The notes under the pieces: model-generated
What the model was told of the DNA's origin: nothing
What the model saw: the letters and a program-made list of their open reading frames with translations, nothing else
Database searches by the model: none
Shown: one piece after another, positions 27,241 through 34,427 of the stretch
Numbering within the stretch: the stretch's first letter is position 1
How the letters are laid out: every line of letters starts with the position of its first letter
Translations under genes and position numbers: made by a program
Assembly (NCBI GenBank): GCA_964610175.1
Contig: CAZSVE010000014.1
Coordinates: 1-49,448, forward strand
Reading direction: 5' to 3'
From: CAZSVE01 sp964610175
GTDB lineage: Bacteria; Pseudomonadota; Gammaproteobacteria; HK1
Length of the DNA: 49,448 nucleotides

Positions 27241-27410
27241 CAAAAGGCACGACAGTCTCGGGTTAGGCACTGGCGTACCGTGTCGAAGCCGGCTTCATCG
27301 AGCCTGATCCTGCCTCGTCTCTCTGCAATCGAGCAGGGCAACTTCCCCATTATATACTTTACTGACGAGGGCTAGAATAACAGCCTCCCAAACTAGAGGG
27401 TAAGAAACGG

Positions 27411-27480
27411 CTAGCGAGGCTTCGCCTCGGACCGACAAGGCACGATTCAGCATTGGTAAAAGCAAAATTGGCGCTTTCGC
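27411..27480 (+). repeat. Family A element, copy 8 (truncated)
   Basis: Forward left two thirds (CTAGCGAGGCTTCGCCTCGG to GGCGCTTTCG); the right end with the CTCAT/ATGAG hairpin is missing. Confidence 0.75.
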
Positions 27481-27632
27481 TCGGGGGCCACATCCGGGCA
27501 CCGAGCGGAGTCGGGGCGCGGTTGACCAGCGCCTCGAATCAAGCAATCCCCCCGGTACTTTCATGGCAACTCTTCATTTATCCACACCATAGAACGGATT
27601 TTTCGGCATTGTAACGCCGAAATAAAGCTGCT

Positions 27633-27742
27633 TTATTTATTTTTCGCTTACCATTCCCAAATGAGACAGGTTTTACAAGGCGCTAATTTTGCTCTACCAA
27701 TACCAAACGATGCTTTATCGATTCGAGGCGAAGCTCCGCTCG
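27633..27742 (-). repeat. Family A element, copy 9
   Basis: Reverse: TTTATTTATTTTTCGCTTAC at the left, GAGGCGAAGCTCCGCT at the right. Forms an inverted pair with copy 8 just upstream of hsdR. Confidence 0.8.
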
Positions 27743-27872
27743 ACCATTGAATTAGGCCATTCGAAATAGCGACGCACAGTATCGCACCCAGGGTAGGCAC
27801 CCAGGGTAGTGAAAAAATTACACCTTTCGCCCCCTACTGACGACGGAAAACAACCAACTCGAGGATCCGAAC

Positions 27873-30416
27873 ATGGCCGCAAACGAGGCCAGAGCGCGAA
27901 TCAAGATCAACAAACTGTTGGAGGAGGCCGGTTGGCGCTTCTTCGACGATAGCCATGGCAAGGCCAATGTGATCCTGGAGCGCAACGTCACGCTTACCGA
28001 GACAAAAATCGATGCCCTGGGTAACGACTTCGAGACCACGAAAAATGGCTTTATCGACTTCCTACTCGTGAACGAGTGGGGTTTCCCCCTCGCCGTGCTG
28101 GAGGCCAAGGCCGAACATAAAAGCCCCCTGGATGGCAAGGAGCAGGCCCGCGGATATGCCAAGTCCCAGAACTGCCGCTTCGTCATCCTCTCCAACGGAA
28201 ATGTGCATTACCTTTGGGATCTGGAACGGGGAAACCCGGAAGCGATTTCCCGCTTCCCCGGCCCGGATTCCATGGAGGACTGTCGGCGCCTCACGCCCGA
28301 TTGGCGGCAGCTCGTTACCGAGAATATCGCCGCCGATTATGTGGTTCTCACCCAAATTCCCGGCTATGCCCGGGAGGCAGGGTGGAAAAAGGTCGAGGAA
28401 CGCACTGCCTTCCTGGAAAAGAACCAGCTGCGTTTTCTGCGGGACTACCAGGTGCGCGCTGTCCTGTCGGTGCAGACCGCCGTGGCCCAAGGCAAGGCTC
28501 GTTTCCTTTTCGAAATGGCCACCGGCACGGGCAAGACCCTGGTCGCCGCCGCCGTCATCCGATTGTTCCTGCGTACCGGCAACGCCCATCGGGTACTGTT
28601 TCTGGTGGACCGGCTGGAGTTGGAGACCCAGGCCAACGACCAATTCGGTTTCCTGCTGAAAAACGACTACACCACCGTTATCTATAAGGAACGGCGTGAC
28701 GACTGGTCCCATGCCGATATCATGGTCACCACCGTCCAGTCCCTCCTCGCCCATGACAAATACCGACGGTTCTCGCCCACGGACTTCGATCTCGTCATCT
28801 CCGACGAGGCCCATCGCTCCATCGGCGGCAACGCCCGGGCCGTATTCGAGTATTTCACCGGCTATAAGCTGGGTCTGACCGCTACCCCCAAGGATTATCT
28901 GAAGAAATTCGACAGCGCAAGACCCACCACCCGCGACCCCCGCGAGCTGGAACGCCGCGAATTGCTCGATACCTACCGCACTTTCGGCTGCGCATCCGGC
29001 GAGCCCACCTTCCGCTACTCCCTGCTCGATGGTGTACGCGATGGCTTCCTGATCAACCCTATCGTGGTGGACGCCCGCAGCGACATTACCACCCGATTGC
29101 TCTCCGAGCAGGGATACTCGGTACTGACTTTCACCGAGGACGGGGAAGATGACGAACAGACCTTCGATCGAAAAGACTTCGAGAAGAAATTCTTCTCCGA
29201 GGCCACCAACCGGGTATTGTGCGAAACCTTTCTGGAAAACGCCCTCCGGGACCCCATCAGTGGCGAAGTCGGCAAGTCCATCGTCTTTGCCGTCAGCCAG
29301 GACCATGCCGAAAGATTGACCCGGTTGCTCAACCAGCTGGCCGATGTCGGGTTCCGTGGCAAATATCGATCCGACTTCGCCGTCCAGGTCACCTCCCGGA
29401 TCCCGGATGCCCAGCAGTTCACTGCCAATTTCGCATACAACAACCTGATTGGCTCGGCCAACTTCCTGGAAGGCTACAAGACCAGCAAGGCACGGGTCTG
29501 CGTCACCGTGGGCATGATGACCACCGGCTACGACTGCCCGGACATCCTCAACCTCGCCCTCATGCGCCCCATCTTCTCCCCCCAGGAATTCATCCAGATC
29601 AAGGGGCGTGGCACCCGTCGCTGCGATTTCTCCGAGCGGCTCGCCGATGCGGTGCTGAAAAGCCAATACAGCAAGCAGGAAAAGACCGCCTTCAAGTTAT
29701 TCGACTTCTTCGCCAACTGCGAATACTTCGAAGAGAAATTCGATTACGATGAGGTACTGAAGTTACCTCTCCCAAGCCAGCGGGAAGAAGGAGGGGACCC
29801 ATGGCTGGTCGGATCGCCGGCAGGGTGGTACGAACATACCGGTCCCGATGAAATCGATACCGTGATCGAGGGACGCATCGACTCCAAAGGCATGAGGATC
29901 GACCGCATGTTCTTCCAGTGCTTCGAGGACAAGGCAAAACAAGACGATACACTGAAGGCGTTCATCGATGGCGAGCGCTGGGAACTTGCCGCCGAACACG
30001 TGAAAAGCCACCTGTTCGGGAAGCCAAAGGAGTATTTCGACCTGGAAAAGCTGCGCCGTGCCGCCGACGTCGACCGACGCCTCGATCTCCGCGAAATTCT
30101 GGAAAAGGTCTTCGGACGCATCCCTCGCTTCAAATCCAGGGACGAACTCCTCGACGATGAGTTTCGGAAATTCCTGCTGGATTGCGCACCCGCCGATCTG
30201 GAACGGCACAATGATGCCATCGTGCCCCTGAAGTACTTCTTCAAGGCCTATGCTACCGATAGGGAGCTGCGCGACATCATCGACAACAAACGTTTCGAGG
30301 ACTTGCACACGAATCCCGGTTTCGGCATGGACGATCTCGAGGCGACACCCTCGCGGTGGCGGCAACGGGTCCCGGAATATATCGGGCTTTATGTGTCGTT
30401 GGAGCGGTTCCGATAA
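27873..30416 (+). CDS. hsdR: Type I restriction enzyme R subunit (EcoEI-like)
   Basis: ATP-driven translocase and endonuclease of a type I system. The 847-residue protein has an N-terminal PD-(D/E)XK nuclease (Asp62 in GFIDFLL, Glu77-x-Lys79 in AVLEAKA), a helicase core with Walker A ATGTGKT (216-222), DEAH (311-314), GLTATP, the later helicase segment GMMTTGYDCPD and QIKGRGTRR, and a C-terminal helical domain. Its length fits the shorter EcoEI group (type IB) rather than EcoKI. GAGGA lies 7 nt before the ATG. The gene is intact and noticeably GC-rich compared with the housekeeping genes. It leads the hsdR-hsdMS locus; a half family A element separates it from hsdM. Confidence 0.95.
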   Translation: MAANEARARIKINKLLEEAGWRFFDDSHGKANVILERNVTLTETKIDALGNDFETTKNGFIDFLLVNEWGFPLAVLEAKAEHKSPLDGKEQARGYAKSQNCRFVILSNGNVHYLWDLERGNPEAISRFPGPDSMEDCRRLTPDWRQLVTENIAADYVVLTQIPGYAREAGWKKVEERTAFLEKNQLRFLRDYQVRAVLSVQTAVAQGKARFLFEMATGTGKTLVAAAVIRLFLRTGNAHRVLFLVDRLELETQANDQFGFLLKNDYTTVIYKERRDDWSHADIMVTTVQSLLAHDKYRRFSPTDFDLVISDEAHRSIGGNARAVFEYFTGYKLGLTATPKDYLKKFDSARPTTRDPRELERRELLDTYRTFGCASGEPTFRYSLLDGVRDGFLINPIVVDARSDITTRLLSEQGYSVLTFTEDGEDDEQTFDRKDFEKKFFSEATNRVLCETFLENALRDPISGEVGKSIVFAVSQDHAERLTRLLNQLADVGFRGKYRSDFAVQVTSRIPDAQQFTANFAYNNLIGSANFLEGYKTSKARVCVTVGMMTTGYDCPDILNLALMRPIFSPQEFIQIKGRGTRRCDFSERLADAVLKSQYSKQEKTAFKLFDFFANCEYFEEKFDYDEVLKLPLPSQREEGGDPWLVGSPAGWYEHTGPDEIDTVIEGRIDSKGMRIDRMFFQCFEDKAKQDDTLKAFIDGERWELAAEHVKSHLFGKPKEYFDLEKLRRAADVDRRLDLREILEKVFGRIPRFKSRDELLDDEFRKFLLDCAPADLERHNDAIVPLKYFFKAYATDRELRDIIDNKRFEDLHTNPGFGMDDLEATPSRWRQRVPEYIGLYVSLERFR

Positions 30417-30486
30417 ATCATGAAAATCACCTCGACAGTCGCCGCTCGTACTCGGCAAAAAATATACAAGGACAAACAATCGAAAA

Positions 30487-30549
30487 TGCTGATTTTTCTC
30501 TACCACGGCCAAATCACGCCTCATTGGCTCGAGGCGAAGCTTCGTTAGC
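30487..30549 (-). repeat. Family A element, copy 10 (half), abutting hsdM start
   Basis: Reverse; only the half ending GGCTCGAGGCGAAGCTTCG is left. It ends 2 nt before the hsdM ATG, so the hsdM leader is largely repeat sequence. Confidence 0.8.
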
Positions 30550-30551
30550 CC

Positions 30552-32609
30552 ATGCTGGACACCGACACCAAACGCCGCATCGACACCTGCCGCGACATCC
30601 TGGTAGGCAAGGTGCCCGACCCCAAATCCCAGGTCGAACAGATCACCATCGCCCTCATCTACAAATTCATGGACGACATGGATCTGAAGTCCGAGGAGAT
30701 GGGTGGGAAGCGCAGCTTCTTCACCGGCCAATTCGCCAAATACGCCTGGTCCAGGCTCATGGCCCCCGGCATGGGCGGTTTCGACATGCTGGAGCGCTAT
30801 CTCGATGCCATCGCGCGCATCAACGAAAATCCCGGTATCCCGCCGCTTTTCCGGGACATCTTCAAGAACGCCTATCTGCCCTATCGCGACCCGGAGACCC
30901 TGCGCGGTTTCCTCAAGGAAATCAATGGCTTTCGTTACGACCACTCCGAGCGCCTCGGTGATGCCTTCGAATACCTGCTCTCCGTGCTCGGCAGCCAGGG
31001 CGATGCCGGGCAGTTCCGCACCCCGCGCCATCTCATCGACTTCATGGTGGCCATCGTCGACCCCAAAAAGGACGAAACCATCCTCGATCCCGCCTGCGGC
31101 ACGGCCGGGTTCCTCATCTCGGCCTGGAAACACATCCGTGCCGCCAACACCAGGGACCGCCCCGGCGACCGGCTCACCCCGGCGGAGCGCAAGGGGCTCG
31201 CCGACGGCATCCAGGGCTACGACATCTCCCCCGACATGGTGCGCCTGTCCCTGGTCAACCTCTATCTGCACGGATTCCGCGCCCCGCGCATCCATGAATA
31301 CGATACCCTCACCAGTGAAGCGCGCTGGAACGACTACTTCGACATCATCCTCGCCAACCCGCCGTTCATGTCACCCAAGGGCGGCATCCGTCCCCACAAG
31401 CGTTTCTCGGTACAGTCAAAGCGCTCCGAAGTGCTGTTCGTGGATTACATGGCCGAGCACCTCACCAGTCGCGGGCGCGCCGGGATCATCGTCCCCGAGG
31501 GCATCATCTTCCAGGGCCAAAACGCCTACAAACAGCTACGCAGGCTGCTGGTGGAAAGCTATCTCGTCACTGTCATCTCCCTGCCGGCGGGCTGTTTCAA
31601 CCCCTACTCCGGCGTCAAGACCTCCATCCTGATCCTGGATAGAAGCCTCGCCAGGAGAACCGACACCATCGCCTTCTTCAAGGTGGACAACGACGGCTTC
31701 GGCCTCGGGGCGCAGCGCCGCCCTATCGACAAGAACGACCTGCCCGAGGCCCGCGCCGAGATCGCGGAATACCTGCGCCGTCTGCGGACTGGCGAGGGGA
31801 TGGATGGGTTCGAGCCGACACTGGGGCGAGTGGTGGTCAAGGAGCGGATTGCGGAAGGAGGGGAGTGGAATTTGAGTGGGGGGAGGTATGGGGAGGAAAG
31901 AGTTCGCTCATCACGTTTCCCAAATTTCCCTCTGGGTGACGTTGCCGAGGTGATCGCCGGGCAATCTCCACCAAGTGAATCCTATAACGAGTTAGCTGTA
32001 GGTACTCCATTTTACCAAGGTAAAACAGAGTTTGACGAAATGTTCATTGACGCGCCTAAAAAATGGACTACCGAACCTCAGAGATTCGCTACATCCGGCG
32101 ACATTCTTATGTCCGTGCGGGCTCCGGTTGGGCCAGTAAATCTTGCAACTCAGAAAATCTGCATAGGTCGAGGCTTAGCTGTTATCAGACCGGACGAGGA
32201 TCGCTTGCTCACGCTCTATGCTTTTTACATCCTTCGCAGTGTTGAAAGTGAGATTACGGGCAATGCAGGAGCGGCTTTTGCATCGATCAACCGTGGTGAT
32301 ATTGAGAAGATCCAAATCCCCCTCCCCCCGCTTGCGGTACAGCAGGAGATTGTGGCGGAGATCGAGGGTTACCAGAAGGTCATCGACGGCGCCCGCCAGG
32401 TGGTCGAAAGCTACCGGCCCTACATTTCCATCGATCCCGAGTGGCCGATGGTGGAGTTGGGGAAGTTATGTTGTATTGGCGGATCGATCACGAAGTCGGT
32501 AAATACTGAGTTACCGTATTTCGGTGCAGATAGCATTGAGTCCAATACTGGCCGGCTACTCACAACGAAAACTGCTGGAGTACAGGATGTTTCTGGTCCT
32601 GTGTATTAA
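30552..32609 (+). CDS. hsdM: Fused type I methyltransferase-specificity protein HsdMS, cut by TAA
   Basis: N6-adenine methyltransferase fused to a specificity subunit. Residues 1-460: HsdM with an N-terminal helical domain, SAM motif DPACGTAGF (179-187) and catalytic NPPF (269-272). From about residue 470: HsdS, with a first target-recognition domain (FPLGDVAEVIAGQSPP to INRGDIEKIQIPLPPL), the central helical spacer IVAEIEGYQKVIDGARQVVE, and the start of a second domain. Translation stops at TAA 32607-32609; the same frame continues without any shift to 32996. No Shine-Dalgarno is visible before the ATG. The HsdM part is strikingly GC-rich, the recognition domains less so. As read, it would make an enzyme with one and a half recognition domains. 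Confidence 0.88.
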   Translation: MLDTDTKRRIDTCRDILVGKVPDPKSQVEQITIALIYKFMDDMDLKSEEMGGKRSFFTGQFAKYAWSRLMAPGMGGFDMLERYLDAIARINENPGIPPLFRDIFKNAYLPYRDPETLRGFLKEINGFRYDHSERLGDAFEYLLSVLGSQGDAGQFRTPRHLIDFMVAIVDPKKDETILDPACGTAGFLISAWKHIRAANTRDRPGDRLTPAERKGLADGIQGYDISPDMVRLSLVNLYLHGFRAPRIHEYDTLTSEARWNDYFDIILANPPFMSPKGGIRPHKRFSVQSKRSEVLFVDYMAEHLTSRGRAGIIVPEGIIFQGQNAYKQLRRLLVESYLVTVISLPAGCFNPYSGVKTSILILDRSLARRTDTIAFFKVDNDGFGLGAQRRPIDKNDLPEARAEIAEYLRRLRTGEGMDGFEPTLGRVVVKERIAEGGEWNLSGGRYGEERVRSSRFPNFPLGDVAEVIAGQSPPSESYNELAVGTPFYQGKTEFDEMFIDAPKKWTTEPQRFATSGDILMSVRAPVGPVNLATQKICIGRGLAVIRPDEDRLLTLYAFYILRSVESEITGNAGAAFASINRGDIEKIQIPLPPLAVQQEIVAEIEGYQKVIDGARQVVESYRPYISIDPEWPMVELGKLCCIGGSITKSVNTELPYFGADSIESNTGRLLTTKTAGVQDVSGPVY

Positions 32610-32996
32610 TTTTCCGGGAAACGATTACTGTACAGTAAGATTCGACCATATCTGAACAAACTATGCGTTGTGGATCTTTCGGGATATTGCAGTTCTGACA
32701 TGTATCCCCTGGAAGTTGACACTTCAAAAATAGAGTTGACTTATCTGAGATCTTACATGCTATCAATGGCTTTTCTTGAGGGTATCCGTGGGTTTTACGG
32801 ACGTGCCAATATTCCAAAGATCAATCGTAGTCAGCTTTTTTCAATCCTAATTCCTTTTCCTGATCTCCCCACCCAACGCGCCATTGTTGCCGAGATCCAG
32901 GAGGAACAACGCCTTGTCGATGCCAACCGTGAACTCATGCGCCGCTTCGAGGCCAAGATTAAAGAGGCCATCGACCGCGTTTGGGGAAAACCATGA
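32610..32996 (+). pseudogene. hsdS: C-terminal HsdS remainder beyond the in-frame stop
   Basis: Reading the hsdM frame through the TAA gives FSGKRLLYSKIRPYLNK, CSSDMYPLEVD, GRANIPKINRSQLFSILIPFP and the terminal helix QRAIVAEIQEEQRLVDANRE. This is exactly the second half of a type I recognition domain plus the second conserved helix. One base (TAT or TAC to TAA) would account for the interruption. Independent translation from GTG 32670 would give 108 residues; it lacks a convincing ribosome site. Whether the fragment is made is unknown. Confidence 0.85.
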
Positions 32997-33169
32997 ATCG
33001 ATTCCGCAAGCAATCCAGGGTGGAGATCGGCCATATCGTGGCTATTCCGTGGCCATTCCGGGATCGACGAAGGGAGCGCGAAATGCTAATTTGTAACGAC
33101 GGTAATCGCCCCCGCCTTGTCGGGGAGGACGGTATCAAGCGAAGCTTTGCCATCGAGGTGATCCATTGA
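32993..33169 (+). CDS. Possible coupled 58-residue protein in the RM locus
   Basis: Not recognised. The ATG overlaps the hsdS stop as ATGA (32993-32996), with GGGGA 6 nt upstream; the TGA stop overlaps the next start as TTGA (33166-33169). The product is basic (MNRFRKQSRVEIGHIV, FRDRRREREM) with no known domain. Two exact 4-nt overlaps support translation, but a frame this short can arise by chance, and it may simply carry ribosomes to the nuclease gene. Confidence 0.35.
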   Translation: MNRFRKQSRVEIGHIVAIPWPFRDRRREREMLICNDGNRPRLVGEDGIKRSFAIEVIH

Positions 33170-34050
33170 ACAGAGTAAAGGAAGGAGAACTTGTCCGCTT
33201 CGATTGGGCGATCAAGACGCTGTTGCGGGAAAAGGCCAATTTCGACGTCCTGGAAGGCTTTCTCTCGGCCCTGCTGAGAGAACCGATCACCATCGAACAA
33301 ATCCTGGAGGGGGAGTCCAACGCCAGGGAGGGGCAGAAGTACAATCGTGTGGATATCCTGGTGCACGATGCAAAGGGGCGAAAGCTCATCATCGAGGTGC
33401 AGAATCAGCACGAAGGAGATTACATGGAACGGCTGTTGTTCGGCACCGCCAAGGTGATCGTGGAAAATCTGCCTCTGGGAGAGAAGTATGACCAGGTCGT
33501 GAAAGTGATCTCCATCTCCATCCTGTATTTCAATCTGGGGATCGGCGATGACTACGTGTATCGTGGCACCACGGAATTTCGCGGCCTGCACACGGGTCAT
33601 TCCCTGGTGCTGCGAAGGCGTGGAGAGGCCTTGCGAGGGAGTCTTCTCTCTCGATCGCGGGATATCTTCCCGGAGTACTACCTCATTAATGTGGAGCGCT
33701 TCGGGGACACGATTCGGAACGACCTGGACGAGTGGATCTATATGCTGAAGCATTCGGCGGTGCGTGATGATTTCCGCGCATCGAAAATAGATAAGGCGCG
33801 TGAAAAACTCGCCCTGATGAGGATGAGCCCGGAGGAGCAACGGCGCCACGAGCGTTATGTGCAGTCCATCGTCATCGAGCGGGACATGTTCATGACCGCT
33901 ACCGAAAAAGGCCGTGAAGAAGGCCGCAAGGAGGAGCGGGAGGCGATCATCCGTTCCCTCCGGAAAAATGGCATGACATTGGAGAAGATTTCTGCCATTA
34001 CCGGACTTTCGGTGGCCGAGATCACGGGTGTCGATGATGACGAGTCGTGA
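33166..34050 (+). CDS. PD-(D/E)XK nuclease of the Rpn/PDDEXK_2 family
   Basis: Family of transposase-like or recombination-promoting nucleases related to RpnA. The 294-residue product has FDWAIKTLLREKANFDVLEG at the N-terminus, then the catalytic core YNRVDILVHD (Asp63) and LIIEVQNQ (Glu77-x-Gln79), the ExQ form usual in this family. The C-terminus is a charged helical tail with a short helix-turn-helix-like end (MTLEKISAITGLSVAEI). TTG is the only start before the conserved opening, with GAGGTG 5 nt upstream. It overlaps the 58-codon frame by 4 nt, linking it to the type I locus. A mobile-element or defence role is possible; neither is shown. Confidence 0.88.
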   Translation: MNRVKEGELVRFDWAIKTLLREKANFDVLEGFLSALLREPITIEQILEGESNAREGQKYNRVDILVHDAKGRKLIIEVQNQHEGDYMERLLFGTAKVIVENLPLGEKYDQVVKVISISILYFNLGIGDDYVYRGTTEFRGLHTGHSLVLRRRGEALRGSLLSRSRDIFPEYYLINVERFGDTIRNDLDEWIYMLKHSAVRDDFRASKIDKAREKLALMRMSPEEQRRHERYVQSIVIERDMFMTATEKGREEGRKEEREAIIRSLRKNGMTLEKISAITGLSVAEITGVDDDES

Positions 34051-34114
34051 CTGGAATCCGCCCGGAAGATGTAACGATTTGCATCGGGGACAATCGAGTT
34101 CTCCGATAGACTTC

Positions 34115-34228
34115 ATGTTTTAACTTGCTGCGTAACTTAAAAGTGTTAAAACACAAAGTCTGATGTTTTAGACAAGAACTGTGCCAGAAAATTTCCTTTC
34201 TGGCACAGTTACTTGCAAGTTAAAACAT
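34115..34228. repeat. Nested palindromic structure downstream of the nuclease gene
   Basis: Outer perfect 14-bp inverted repeats ATGTTTTAACTTGC (34115-34128) and GCAAGTTAAAACAT (34215-34228) enclose a perfect 14-bp hairpin AACTGTGCCAGAAA (34177-34190) / TTTCTGGCACAGTT (34197-34210) with a 6-nt loop. A second ATGTTTTA at 34163 and a GTTAAAACA at 34145 allow alternative pairing. No T-run follows, so a simple terminator is unlikely. Confidence 0.8.
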
Positions 34229-34230
34229 AT

Positions 34231-34312
34231 CAGTCCGTTGCCCGGAAAAGCTTCGACAAAAGGATCAAAAAGTTTAGAAGAGGTGTCATTTCGAACGCAG
34301 CGAGAAATGACG
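34231..34312 (+). repeat. Family B element, left part
   Basis: GCCCGGAAAAGCTTCGACAA followed by the GTCATTTC (34285-34292) / GAAATGAC (34304-34311) hairpin. The CCGGC-TAG-GCCGG half is missing. Confidence 0.75.
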
Positions 34313-34427
34313 ATTGCTAAAATCAGCTGGATGGACAATACAAAGGTATGCCCTTACCGGAAGAACCGGAAGGGCTTTATTTCCAGGCGCGAAATTCCCC
34401 GTTCAAGAGAGCATCGGAATCAGAAAA

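Larger units (their letters stand above)
26758..27872. other. Gene-poor stretch upstream of hsdR
   Basis: 1.1 kb holding a possible transposase scrap (26867-26956), a family B copy expanded by an insertion (27061-27240) and two family A copies pointing at each other (27411-27480 truncated; 27633-27742). No intact gene is seen. Confidence 0.6.

Noticed and set aside
28062..29666. 534-codon open frame antisense to hsdR (and similar long antisense frames at 29763-31295, 32959-34116 and 34437-36191)
   Set aside because: They mirror GC-rich sense genes with strong family motifs. Their translations are low-complexity and show no domain, so they are by-products of codon bias.
34115..34228. Integron attC site
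   Set aside because: TTTTAAC and GTTAAAA come close to the RYYYAAC/GTTRRRY boxes but each misses one position, and there is no cassette array or integrase nearby.
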